From NCBI GenBank assembly GCA_023487605.1, contig JAMDEE010000021.1, positions 1 to 39,727 on the forward strand: 39,727 bases of DNA, read 5' to 3'. The stretch comes from Patescibacteria group bacterium (lineage in GTDB: Bacteria; Patescibacteriota; Microgenomatia; Levybacterales; UBA12049). Numbering within the stretch: position 1 is the first letter of the stretch; each line of letters opens with the position of its first letter. This document shows positions 1 to 8,811 of the stretch, in pieces. Position numbers and translations under genes: made by a program. The notes beneath the pieces are model-generated. The model searched no databases, had not been told where the DNA came from, and saw nothing but the letters and a program-made list of their open reading frames with translations.

Positions 1-1359
1 TATAGAAATTGCCAGGGCGGAAAGCTTGTCGTGTTTCCCTTCGAGTATTTCTTTAAAACCTTTTACCGTATCCTGGACCTTAACATATTTTCCCGGCTGT
101 CCGGTAAATACCTCTGCCACGAACATCGGTTGGCTTAAGAATCTTTGTATTTTTCTGGCCCTTGATACCGTGCGTTTGTCCTCATCCGATAATTCATCCA
201 TTCCGAGTATTGCAATAATATCCTGCAGGTCCTTATATTTTTGAAGCACCCTTTGCACCTCTCTTGCCACATCATAATGTTCCTGCCCAACGACATTAGG
301 ATCAAGAATTCTTGAAGTTGAGTTCAACGGGTCAACAGCCGGGTAAATACCCTGGTCCGCTATGGCGCGTTCAAGAGAAATGCTTGCATCAAGATGGGCA
401 AAAATCGTAACTGGTGCAGGGTCGGTATAATCGTCTGCCGGTACATAAACCGCCTGGACGGAAGTGATAGAACCGTGCTTTGTGGAAGTTATTCTCTCCT
501 GCAGTTCTCCCATTTCGGAGGCAAGAGTCGGCTGATAGCCTACGGCCGAGGGCATCCTTCCCAAAAGAGCGGATACTTCGCTGCCTGCCTGGGCAAACCT
601 GAATACGTTATCGATAAAAAGAAGTACGTCTTCATGTTTTACATCCCTGAAGTATTCGGCCATTGTAAGTGCGGTTAAGGCAATCCTAAGCCTGTTAGCC
701 GGCGGTTCGTTCATTTGTCCGAACAGCATTACGGTTTTATCCATGACTTTTGCTTCGAGCATTTCCTTCCAGAGTTCGTTTCCTTCCCTTGTTCTTTCTC
801 CCACTCCCGCAAAAACCGAATGTCCTTTATGCTCCATTGCAATATTTCGGATAAGTTCTTTTACTATAACGGTTTTGCCGACTCCGGCCCCTCCGAATAC
901 GGCTGTTTTTCCTCCTTTTGTAAACGGAGCGATTAAATCTATGACTTTGATACCGGTTTCGAGTATCTGGGGCTTTGTTTCCTGCTCTTCCAAAACCGGA
1001 GGTTTCTGGTGTATGGAACTATAAATTACTTCTTTGTCTTTTCCGTTGAACTTCTGGTTATCTATAGGTTCTCCCAAAACGTTGAATATTCTCCCCAGTG
1101 TTTTGGGGCCGGTAGGGACCTTAATGGGGGAATGCGTTCTGTTTACGGGTATTCCTCTTGATAACCCGTCGGTAGGTCCAAGCGCCAAAGCCCTTACTTC
1201 GTTGTTGCCGATAAGGAAAGCAACTTCCAACACCAGAATTTTGCCGTTTAGTTCCACGTGTAACGCCTCGTTGACTAAAGGCGGGTTATTCTCGAACCTG
1301 ACATCGACAACAGGACCCTGGATTTTTATGATTATCCCTTCGGATTGTGATTTAGGCAT
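1..1359 (-). CDS. atpD: F-type ATP synthase beta subunit (3' end cut by window edge)
   Basis: Catalytic beta subunit of the F1 head, which makes ATP at the membrane. 453 codons are visible and the frame is open to the left edge; the family is about 460-480 residues, so only a short C-terminal piece is missing. The Walker A motif GGAGVGKT lies near residue 150, followed by the catalytic GERTREGNE stretch, LFIDNVFRFAQAGSEVSAL, and GRMPSAVGYQPTL. The ATG sits inside the end of atpG (8-bp overlap, ATGCCTAA), with GGAGGA just upstream as ribosome binding site. It is the last visible gene of the atp operon; atpC would be expected beyond the edge. Confidence 0.97.
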   Translation of the reverse strand, partial: MPKSQSEGIIIKIQGPVVDVRFENNPPLVNEALHVELNGKILVLEVAFLIGNNEVRALALGPTDGLSRGIPVNRTHSPIKVPTGPKTLGRIFNVLGEPIDNQKFNGKDKEVIYSSIHQKPPVLEEQETKPQILETGIKVIDLIAPFTKGGKTAVFGGAGVGKTVIVKELIRNIAMEHKGHSVFAGVGERTREGNELWKEMLEAKVMDKTVMLFGQMNEPPANRLRIALTALTMAEYFRDVKHEDVLLFIDNVFRFAQAGSEVSALLGRMPSAVGYQPTLASEMGELQERITSTKHGSITSVQAVYVPADDYTDPAPVTIFAHLDASISLERAIADQGIYPAVDPLNSTSRILDPNVVGQEHYDVAREVQRVLQKYKDLQDIIAILGMDELSDEDKRTVSRARKIQRFLSQPMFVAEVFTGQPGKYVKVQDTVKGFKEILEGKHDKLSALAISI

Positions 1360-2200
1360 ATGCGAATTGTCCTCCTATTATATCTAAAAGCTCGTTGGTA
1401 ATTTTTTCCTGCCTTATTTTATTATATTCAAGCTTTAACTCCTTAATTATGTCGTTTGCGTTGTCTGTTGCGTTTTTCATTGCCACCATGCGCGCCGCCT
1501 GTTCGGAAGCATAATTTTCCAGCAGGCTTTGGTAAATTTCCATTTCGATATAATGTTCCAAAAGGGAAGGCAACAGTTCGTCAAGGTTCGGTTCAAAAAG
1601 CATGCCGTTGTTGGAATGATTTAATTCTCCTTCAAATTTTACGGGTAAGACGGTATTAGCGCCGGGGGTTTGCGTAAATACGCTTGTAAACTTTGTTGAA
1701 ATTATTTTTACCGCAGAAACCTTCCCGCTTAGAAAATATTCGTTAATTATTTTAATAACAGGATAGACCGTATCGAATTCGGGAAGGATAGTGCCGAAAG
1801 GAAAAGTTGCCAAAACTTCTTTTCCCAAAGAAAAAACTGCTCCTTCGGCTTTTTTCCCTATGGTTATAAACAGGTCATTTTTATTTAACGGTAGTTGGAA
1901 TATTTCCCTTGTCAGGTTTGAGACAAGACCTCCCGACAACCCTTTGTCCGGAGAAATTACGATATAAAGCGTATTTCCCGTACCGTTTTCTTTCATATAA
2001 GGATGAAGATTGTCTTTTTCTATTTTTGCCGAAAGGTTTTTGGATAAGCTTACCAATTTTTCAACGTAAGGTCTCGATAAAACTGCCGCATCTTGGGCTT
2101 TTTTAAGCTTGGATGCAGCTATCATTTGCATTGCCTTTGTTGTTTTAGACACGTTTCCTGCCGTTTTTATTCTTCTTTTTAGTGTTAATATTGTTGCCAT
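1352..2200 (-). CDS. atpG: F-type ATP synthase gamma subunit
   Basis: Central rotor shaft of F1, coupling c-ring rotation to catalysis in the alpha3beta3 head. 282 residues, normal length. The N-terminal helix (LKRRIKTAGNVSKTTKAMQMIAA) and the C-terminal helix (ending in RQEKITNELLDIIGGQ) are the two conserved coiled-coil parts that enter the head. The start ATG shares one base with the atpA stop (TAATG), and the 3' end overlaps atpD by 8 bp, so the three are probably translationally coupled. Confidence 0.97.
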   Translation of the reverse strand: MATILTLKRRIKTAGNVSKTTKAMQMIAASKLKKAQDAAVLSRPYVEKLVSLSKNLSAKIEKDNLHPYMKENGTGNTLYIVISPDKGLSGGLVSNLTREIFQLPLNKNDLFITIGKKAEGAVFSLGKEVLATFPFGTILPEFDTVYPVIKIINEYFLSGKVSAVKIISTKFTSVFTQTPGANTVLPVKFEGELNHSNNGMLFEPNLDELLPSLLEHYIEMEIYQSLLENYASEQAARMVAMKNATDNANDIIKELKLEYNKIRQEKITNELLDIIGGQFAYA

Positions 2201-3726
2201 TAGACCGAAAATCCTTTCTTAAATTCTCCCGTCGCTTTTTGCAGCTGTTTTTTTGTTTCCTCGTCGGGTTTTGCCCCTTTTGAAAGAGTCGCTATTAGTT
2301 TTGGATAATTTGCTTTTATATAATTGTGATATTCTTTTTCGAATCTTGATATTTGTTCGGTAGGAATATCATCGGCGAATCCGTTGGTTATAACCCAGAT
2401 GCTTAAGTATTCCAGGGCTTCAATTAAAGAACCGTATTGAGGCTGTTTTAATATCTCGGTGGTTCTTCTGCCACGGTCCAGCTGAGCGGCGGTAGCGGCG
2501 TCTAACTCGCTTCCGAATTGCGCAAAAGAGGCCATTTCCCTGTATTGTGCAAGTTCAAGCTTCATCTGTCCGACAACCGATTTTATCGTAGGAGTTTGCG
2601 CCGCTCCTCCCACCCTTGAAACGGAAGTGCCTATGTTTATGGCCGGTCTTATACCGCTGTAGAAAAGGTCGCCTTCAAGATAAATCTGTCCGTCGGTAAT
2701 CGAAATTACGTTTGTAGGAATATATGCGGAAACGTCATTTCCCTGCGTTTCTATAATAGGCAGGGCGGTTATTGATCCTTCTCCCAATTCTTTGCTTAAT
2801 TTAACAGCTCTTTCCAAAAGTCTTGAATGAAGGTAAAAAATATCACCCGGGTATGCCTCTCTTCCCGCCGGTCTTTTTAAGACGAGCGATATTTGCCTGT
2901 ATGCCCATGCATGTTTTGTCAAATCGTCATAAACCACCAGGGCATCCTGCCCTTTTTCCATAAAATATTCGGCAATTGCGACTCCCGCATACGGTGCGAG
3001 ATACTGCAGGGCTGCGGGTTCGGATGCCGAAGCGACCATAACTATTGAGTAATCAATTGCTCCGGTTTCTTTTAGTTTATCTATAACCTGCGCAATTCTG
3101 CTTTGTTTTTGTCCTATGGCAACATAAACGCAGATTACGGGTTTTAATCCCTCTTTCGGGTTATTTTTTTGGTTAATAATTGTGTCAATTGCGATTGCAG
3201 TTTTTCCCAATCCCCGGTCTCCGATAATAAGTTCCCTTTGACCTCTTCCGATGGGGAACATCGCGTCGATAGATTTTATTCCGGTTTTCAAAGGGGTATT
3301 TACGGCTTCTCTTTCAACAACTCCCGCAGCTATTCTTTCCAGAGGCATTTCTTTTCCTTTATTCTTTGGTTTAGCTTTTCCGTCCAAAGGTTCTCCCAGA
3401 GGGTTAATAACCCTGCCGATTAAATCTTCCGATACGTTGATGGAAAGCATGCTTCCCGTTGCTTTTACCTTTTCTCCTTCTTTTATGCCGTCTCCGTCTC
3501 CCAGGAGAATTATCGAAACATTGTCTTCGTTTAAATTTAAGATCATTCCGATGACGCCGTTTTCAAAAGAAACCAATTCTCCCATCATGGCCTTGGATAA
3601 CCCCGAAGCCACCACGACACCGTCGGTATTGGATTCAACTTCACCGACGTTCTGCAGTTTGGCGTCCAGTTTAAAAGAAGATAATCCTTTTTCCAGTTGC
3701 TTAATAATCTCGTCGCTGTTTACCAT
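2200..3726 (-). CDS. atpA: F-type ATP synthase alpha subunit
   Basis: Regulatory nucleotide-binding subunit of the F1 hexamer. 508 residues, normal length. The P-loop GDRGLGKT is at residues 169-176; the usual bacterial form is GDRQTGKT, so two variable loop positions differ but Gly, Lys and Thr are kept. The arginine-finger region SVSRVGGAAQ and the following LDAATAAQLDRGRR are present. Five bases separate it from atpH upstream. Confidence 0.97.
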   Translation of the reverse strand: MVNSDEIIKQLEKGLSSFKLDAKLQNVGEVESNTDGVVVASGLSKAMMGELVSFENGVIGMILNLNEDNVSIILLGDGDGIKEGEKVKATGSMLSINVSEDLIGRVINPLGEPLDGKAKPKNKGKEMPLERIAAGVVEREAVNTPLKTGIKSIDAMFPIGRGQRELIIGDRGLGKTAIAIDTIINQKNNPKEGLKPVICVYVAIGQKQSRIAQVIDKLKETGAIDYSIVMVASASEPAALQYLAPYAGVAIAEYFMEKGQDALVVYDDLTKHAWAYRQISLVLKRPAGREAYPGDIFYLHSRLLERAVKLSKELGEGSITALPIIETQGNDVSAYIPTNVISITDGQIYLEGDLFYSGIRPAINIGTSVSRVGGAAQTPTIKSVVGQMKLELAQYREMASFAQFGSELDAATAAQLDRGRRTTEILKQPQYGSLIEALEYLSIWVITNGFADDIPTEQISRFEKEYHNYIKANYPKLIATLSKGAKPDEETKKQLQKATGEFKKGFSV

Positions 3727-3731
3727 AATAT

Positions 3732-4082
3732 TTATCCGTTTATATGCGAATTTAAATTTTCAAGAGTATTTTTAAGGCTTAATTCGTATATTAAGTCGTT
3801 ATTTTCCACCCTTAGTCCGGTTATAAGAGACGGTTCTTCTTTGAAAATTATTTTTTTCCCGTCAAAAGCCCCGGAAAGCTGTTTTTCAAATTCTTTGTCT
3901 TTGTAAAGCCTGGGGACGATTACGGTAACTTTTTTTGCGTTTTCAAGTTCCCTTAGAATTTTAATATATTCCTTCAGGTCTTGTCTAGAGAGAAAATTCG
4001 CAATTTTTTTTACTTTCTTTCCATCCAATTCTCCCTTTGTATAGCTGAGTTGTGCTAACTTTTTTATTTTATTTTTTATCAT
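3732..4082 (-). CDS. atpH: F-type ATP synthase delta subunit, unusually short
   Basis: Peripheral-stalk subunit linking F1 alpha to the b subunit. At 116 residues it is much shorter than the usual 170-185. The C-terminal signature is kept (EEPSLITGLRVENNDLIYELSLKNTLENL, split here as EEPSLITGLRV and then ELSLKNTLENL), which matches the conserved DPSLIGGL region. About half of the N-terminal six-helix domain that binds alpha seems absent: only about 50 residues precede the beta-rich core. It sits in the canonical place between atpF (4-bp overlap) and atpA, so identity rests on motif plus position. Confidence 0.85.
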   Translation of the reverse strand: MIKNKIKKLAQLSYTKGELDGKKVKKIANFLSRQDLKEYIKILRELENAKKVTVIVPRLYKDKEFEKQLSGAFDGKKIIFKEEPSLITGLRVENNDLIYELSLKNTLENLNSHING

Positions 4083-4585
4083 GATTTTTTACCTTTTAAC
4101 TCTTTTACCGCTTTTTCTATCAATTGTTTTTGCTCTTTTTCTCCAAACATCTGTCCCAAAGATTTTGTTAACAGTTCAATGGAGAGATTAGTAATATTCT
4201 GGGACAGCCTTCTTTCTGTTTCTTTTGCTTCCTGCTCGATTTGCCTCCTTGCTTCCTCCAGTATCTTTTCCGCCTGTTTTCTGGAATTATCCTCTATTTC
4301 TTTTGAAATATTAATCGCTTCCGTATTAGCGTCTTCAACAATTTTTTTCGACTGGTCCTGAGCTTTTTTAAGGATTTTTTTCTCTTCTTCGAGCGCTTTT
4401 TCTAAGGCCAGCCTTCCTTCCTCGGCCTGTTTTATCCCTTCCTTAATAGAAGTTTCTCTTTTTTTAAGCATGTCCATAACAGGCTTATAAAGAAGCTTTT
4501 TAAGGATAAATAGAATAATTAAAAAATTTACAATTTGAGCGACCAACAAAATTGGATCAAACCCAAAATTTTTAAGTATTTCCAT
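4079..4585 (-). CDS. atpF: F-type ATP synthase b subunit
   Basis: Peripheral stalk of the ATP synthase. 168 residues, normal size. An N-terminal membrane helix at about residues 12-30 (LLVAQIVNFLIILFILKKLL) is followed by a long charged coiled coil rich in Glu, Lys and Ala up to the C-terminus, as expected for dimeric b. Only one b-type gene is present, implying a homodimeric stalk. Start ATG six bases after atpE. Confidence 0.95.
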   Translation of the reverse strand: MEILKNFGFDPILLVAQIVNFLIILFILKKLLYKPVMDMLKKRETSIKEGIKQAEEGRLALEKALEEEKKILKKAQDQSKKIVEDANTEAINISKEIEDNSRKQAEKILEEARRQIEQEAKETERRLSQNITNLSIELLTKSLGQMFGEKEQKQLIEKAVKELKGKKS

Positions 4586-4591
4586 AAAATT

Positions 4592-4801
4592 TTATTTCCC
4601 GATAAAGGCAAATATTAAAGAATAAATTGCAATAGCTTCCGCAAAAGCCATTCCTAAAAGCATTGCAGGCAGAATTCTTCCGGTTGCTTCGGGATTTCTT
4701 CCGATAGCTTCCATAGCTTTGGCGCCGATTAAACCGATTGCCAAAGCGGCCATTTGACCTCCGATTGCAATAATTAGGCCTCCTGATATACTAAATGTCA
4801 T
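4592..4801 (-). CDS. atpE: F-type ATP synthase c subunit
   Basis: Rotor-ring proteolipid. 69 residues with two membrane helices joined by the polar loop GRNPEA. The carboxylate of helix 2 is a Glu in GMAFAEAIAIY. Aligning by the loop with the sodium-type Ilyobacter c subunit, the sodium-ligand Gln of helix 1 is Ile here and the Ser/Thr after the Glu is Ala, so proton coupling is the better inference. A very strong Shine-Dalgarno (AAGGAGGTGA) lies 9 nt before the ATG, inside the end of atpB, fitting the high copy number of c in the ring. The ATG overlaps the atpB stop (ATGA). Confidence 0.97.
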   Translation of the reverse strand: MTFSISGGLIIAIGGQMAALAIGLIGAKAMEAIGRNPEATGRILPAMLLGMAFAEAIAIYSLIFAFIGK

Positions 4802-5550
4802 TTGTGACTCACCTCCTTGGCCTCAGTGTGATGAGGCGTTGAAAGTATTGCCATAAATGCCATTGTCAGCATTGCAAAAACGAGTGCCTGAACAAAACCT
4901 ACGATAAACTCCAAGAGTAAAAACGGAAGGGGAGCGATGAATGCAAATATAGACGCAATTGTTCCCAGGACTATTTCTCCGGCGTAGATATTGCCGAAAA
5001 GACGGAAAGAGAGCGAAATTATTTTTGTTATTTCGGAAATCATTTCTAAAAACCCTATGAATTGGTTCATAGGGTTAATTGAAAAATATCTGCCTAAATA
5101 CTCCTTAATTCCTATAATCTTGATGCTGATTACATGTGTGGCAACCGCCGATACAAGCGCCAGGCCCAGAGTGGTGTTTAAGTCTGTTGTAGCGCTTCTA
5201 AGAAGCGGAACAAGCGTTTTGCTTTTTCCTACCCCCTCATAGAAACCGATAGTCCCGAACCCCGGAATAAGGCCTGACCAGTTAGCAAGCAAAATAAATA
5301 TAAAGAAAGTTGCAAAAAACGGAAAAATTCTTGCGGCTCTTTCGGGCGCTACCGATTCGGTTAAGTTATACATAGTTTCAACAGCATACTCGGAAATATT
5401 TTGGACAAATCCGGGGATTAACTTTAAATGTTTTTTTATATAAATAGCTATGCCTACCAAAACACCGTCGACAATTAATGTATCCAGTAAGGTGTTTGTC
5501 ACACTAAAAAAGCCCAAACGAAATATAGGTTCTGCTGCAAATGAAACCAC
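4798..5550 (-). CDS. atpB: F-type ATP synthase a subunit
   Basis: Membrane stator that forms the ion half-channels against the c ring. 250 residues with about six hydrophobic segments. The essential Arg is in SLSFRLFGNIYAGE, and the last helices (LEFIVGFVQALVFAMLTMAF) carry the conserved Gln. The start codon is GTG with no clear ribosome binding site. It follows dnaE by 32 bp and opens the atp gene block in the classical order B-E-F-H-A-G-D. Confidence 0.95.
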   Translation of the reverse strand: MVSFAAEPIFRLGFFSVTNTLLDTLIVDGVLVGIAIYIKKHLKLIPGFVQNISEYAVETMYNLTESVAPERAARIFPFFATFFIFILLANWSGLIPGFGTIGFYEGVGKSKTLVPLLRSATTDLNTTLGLALVSAVATHVISIKIIGIKEYLGRYFSINPMNQFIGFLEMISEITKIISLSFRLFGNIYAGEIVLGTIASIFAFIAPLPFLLLEFIVGFVQALVFAMLTMAFMAILSTPHHTEAKEVSHK

Positions 5551-5582
5551 GTAATTTATTTTATAAAGAAAATAGCTTCAAG

Positions 5583-8500
5583 TCAAGAAGAAAAACGGCT
5601 AAAAGCGGATATTTTTTCGGCAATAATTATCGGTTTGTCGTTTTTTGTGTCTATTTTGCCGTTTACAACGATGACGGAATCCTTTGTTAAAATGTTTTTG
5701 TACTGCTCAAATACCCTCGGGAAAATAATACACTCGGCAACCAGACCCTTTTCGTCACTGACTGTAACAAAAGCCATTTCACTGCCGTTTTTCTTTGTAA
5801 AAATTCTCCTGATTGTTTCGATAAGGCCTCCTATTGTAACCTGAGTGCCCTCATTTTCTTCCGGCAGAAGCTCTATATCGTGCGTGACTACGGATCTTAG
5901 TTTGGTAAGGCTTTCCATTTGGGGGTGTGACGTTAAGTAAAAACCCAAAAACTCTTTTTCGAAAGCAAGTTTTTCATTGGGTGAAAAATCTTCAACGTTG
6001 CCTGCGGTAGATCCGGGCGGGTCGTCATCCTGTTCGTCAAAAAGGCTCGTCTGGCCCGATTGGCTTTGTTTCAATTTTCTGTGGGAATTTTCAATTATTT
6101 CGGGATATGTAATTAAAAGATTGGCCCGTTTACCGAAAATATCCATGGCACCTGCCTTGATAAGGCTTTCTACGGTTTTTTTATTCACGGCTCCAAGGTC
6201 TACTTTTGAACAAAAATCTTCAAGGCTTTTGAACGGACCATTTTCTCTTTGTTTGAGAATACTTCCTATTGCCGCGTCTCCGACATTTTTTATTGCAGAT
6301 AAGCCGAATCTTATCTTTGTTTTATCTTCAATTGTAAATTCATCTCCGGATTTATTTATGTCTGGAGGCAGAACCGTAACCTTCAGCCTTTTGCATTCGG
6401 CGACAGCCTGGGCAATTTTTTCATTTTTTACAGGCCCGGTGGTGCCCCTTGATTCTGCGGTTAAAAGCGCGGTCATAAACTCTACGGGAAAGTGGGCTTT
6501 AAGGTAAGCCGTTCTAAAGGCAATAGTTGCATAGCATGCGGCATGTGCCTTGCCGAAACCATATCCCGCAAAGGGTTCAAAAAGAATCCATAAGTTTTCG
6601 GCGTTTTTTTTGTTCATTCCGTTGGTAACGCAGCCGTCAACAAATTTATCATGCTGTTTTTTCATTTCGGCGGGAATTTTTTTACCGACGGCTTTTCTTA
6701 ATTTATCGGCTTCAAGCCAGGAGTATCCTGCGACTTTAATAGCGGTTAAAAGCAAATCGTCCTGAAAAGTTATAATACCGTAAGACTCTTTGAGTACATC
6801 CTCAAGCCTCGGGTCGGGGTATTTAATAAAGTTAGGGTTATTTTTACGTTTAATGAATTCGGGAATATTTGCCATCGGACCCGGACGGTAGAGGGCTACC
6901 ATTGCCTGCAGGTCAAATATGGAAGAGGGTTTTAATTCTTTTACGTAGCGCCTCATCCCCGACGACTCAAGCTGAAAAATTCCGGTTGTTTCGCCTGAAG
7001 CTAAAAGATCGTAAGTTTTTTTATCTTCAAACGGAACTTTTGAAAAATCAATGTCGAGCCCCTGGTTATCTTTTATAAACTTAAGGGCCTCCTGGATAAT
7101 TGTTAAATTTCTAAGTCCCAAGAAGTCTATTTTCAAAAGACCTACTCCGTCTTCACCTATACTGTACATATCGTATTGGGTGATTATTTTTTCTCCGTTT
7201 GTTTCTCTTTGCAAAGGCGTATATTCGGTTATATCTTTATCGGCAATAACGACTCCCGCCGCATGTACCGAAGCATGCCTGGCCACACCTTCCAGTTTTT
7301 TGGCCAGGTCTAAAAGTTTTCTGGTTTCGGTTTCGGTTTGATAGACAAGTCTGAGTTCGGGATTTTGCTCCATAGCTTTATCTATCGTCATTGCGTGCCC
7401 CTGCCAGCCGGGCGGAATCATTTTGGATATCCTGTCGGGACCGGAATAGGGCATACCCATAACTCTTCCCGTATCCCTGACAGAACCTCTTGCCTCCATG
7501 GTTCCGAAAGTTATTATTTGGGCCACCTTATCTCTTCCGTATTTTTCCCTGACGTACTCAATTACTTCGTCTCTTCTGTTGTCTGCAAAATCCAGGTCTA
7601 TATCGGGCGGAGAGGGGCGCATCGGGTTTAAAAATCTCTCAAAAGGAAGCTTAAAATATAACGGGTCTATATCGGAAATACCCAGGGCATAAGATACAAT
7701 GGAACCTGCGTTTGAACCTCTGCCGGGACCGACCGTAATGCCCCGGGATTTCGCCCAATTAACGAAGTCCGCAACTATTAAAATATACGTTTCGTAGCCT
7801 TTTTTAAGAATAATAGACAGTTCGTAATCAGCCCTTTCTTTTATTTCGGGGGATATTTTTTTATATCTGTTCTTGAGTCCTTCTTCTACCTTAATTTGCA
7901 TATACTCGGCAGGGGTTTTCCCTTCCGGAACTTCGAATTTAGGCATAATCCATTTTCCAAGCGTTATTTCCACATTGCACATATCGGCAATTTTTATTGT
8001 GTTTTCTATAGCTTCGGGGATTTGTATGAAAGCGCCTGTCATTTCTTCGGAGCTTTTGATATAAAAATCCGGTGAATCTATCATCGAAAGTTTTCTGTTT
8101 GGGGTATCTAATGTCGTTTGAGTTTGAATACAGAGCAGTGTTTCCTGGGCTTGTGCATCCGTATTATATATATAATGGTTATCGTTTGTCGCAACAAGGG
8201 GAAGGCCTAATTTTTCTGAGAGTTTAATCAATTTTTCATTCAATTTATCCTGGTCCTTTATGTTTATATGTTTTTGCAGTTCCAGATAAAAATGGTCCTT
8301 GCCGAAAATTTCGGCCAGCGTCTCGGCTCTTTTTTCTGCCTCGTCGTCCCGGTTATTGAGTAGGGGATCGGAAACATACCCGCCGATGCACGCGCTAAGA
8401 CATATAAGCCCTTCGTGGTGCTCTTTTAAAAGTTCCATATCTGTTCTTGGCTTGTAATAATAGCCTTCCAAATTTGCAATGGAAATAATTTTCATCAGGT

Positions 8501-8801
8501 TTTTATAACCGATTTGGTTTTCCGCCAACAGAACAAGATGGTTCGAGTCACTGTCTATTCCTGCTTCCTTATCGTGTCTTGTGCGTTTGCTGACGTATAT
8601 TTCGCAGCCGATAATAGGCTTAATCCCCGCTTCTATACAGGCTTTGTAAAAAGTAATTGTCCCGTACATATTTCCGTGGTCGGTAATTGCAAGGGCCTTC
8701 ATGTTAAGTTCTTTTGCACGCGTGACCATCTCCCGTATTTTAGAGAGTCCGTCCAAAAGCGAAAATTCGCTGTGGTTATGAAGGTGTACAAAATCAGCCA
8801 T
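5583..8801 (-). CDS. dnaE: DNA polymerase III alpha subunit (replicative polymerase)
   Basis: Main chromosomal replicase, 1072 residues, DnaE1 type. An N-terminal PHP domain (about 1-215) keeps all metal ligands known from DnaE proteins with proofreading activity: H6, H8, D41-H42, E67, H88, C138, D207, H209. The polymerase palm has D400 and D402 in PPDIDLDF and D559 in LLKIDFLGL. Helix-hairpin-helix and beta-binding regions follow, then an OB fold near residues 975-1060. No separate proofreading subunit gene is seen in the window, so PHP-based proofreading is a reasonable inference. AGGATAGGA lies 9 nt or more before the ATG; the gene follows the GGDEF gene by 10 bp. Confidence 0.97.
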   Translation of the reverse strand: MADFVHLHNHSEFSLLDGLSKIREMVTRAKELNMKALAITDHGNMYGTITFYKACIEAGIKPIIGCEIYVSKRTRHDKEAGIDSDSNHLVLLAENQIGYKNLMKIISIANLEGYYYKPRTDMELLKEHHEGLICLSACIGGYVSDPLLNNRDDEAEKRAETLAEIFGKDHFYLELQKHINIKDQDKLNEKLIKLSEKLGLPLVATNDNHYIYNTDAQAQETLLCIQTQTTLDTPNRKLSMIDSPDFYIKSSEEMTGAFIQIPEAIENTIKIADMCNVEITLGKWIMPKFEVPEGKTPAEYMQIKVEEGLKNRYKKISPEIKERADYELSIILKKGYETYILIVADFVNWAKSRGITVGPGRGSNAGSIVSYALGISDIDPLYFKLPFERFLNPMRPSPPDIDLDFADNRRDEVIEYVREKYGRDKVAQIITFGTMEARGSVRDTGRVMGMPYSGPDRISKMIPPGWQGHAMTIDKAMEQNPELRLVYQTETETRKLLDLAKKLEGVARHASVHAAGVVIADKDITEYTPLQRETNGEKIITQYDMYSIGEDGVGLLKIDFLGLRNLTIIQEALKFIKDNQGLDIDFSKVPFEDKKTYDLLASGETTGIFQLESSGMRRYVKELKPSSIFDLQAMVALYRPGPMANIPEFIKRKNNPNFIKYPDPRLEDVLKESYGIITFQDDLLLTAIKVAGYSWLEADKLRKAVGKKIPAEMKKQHDKFVDGCVTNGMNKKNAENLWILFEPFAGYGFGKAHAACYATIAFRTAYLKAHFPVEFMTALLTAESRGTTGPVKNEKIAQAVAECKRLKVTVLPPDINKSGDEFTIEDKTKIRFGLSAIKNVGDAAIGSILKQRENGPFKSLEDFCSKVDLGAVNKKTVESLIKAGAMDIFGKRANLLITYPEIIENSHRKLKQSQSGQTSLFDEQDDDPPGSTAGNVEDFSPNEKLAFEKEFLGFYLTSHPQMESLTKLRSVVTHDIELLPEENEGTQVTIGGLIETIRRIFTKKNGSEMAFVTVSDEKGLVAECIIFPRVFEQYKNILTKDSVIVVNGKIDTKNDKPIIIAEKISAFSRFSS

Positions 8802-8811
8802 TAATAATATC

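Noticed and set aside
4592..4801. Sodium-coupled c subunit
   Set aside because: The Gln of helix 1 and the Ser/Thr after the key Glu, both needed for sodium binding, are Ile and Ala here.
5575..5595. Third copy of the lexA/pyrG palindrome near the dnaE stop
   Set aside because: Only AGTCAAGAAGAAA matches, the GACA half is lost and there is no nearby promoter.
7321..7345. GTTTCG hexamer repeat in dnaE
   Set aside because: The period is 6 and it encodes TETET in a helix; it is ordinary codon repetition and not one of the 7-bp arrays.
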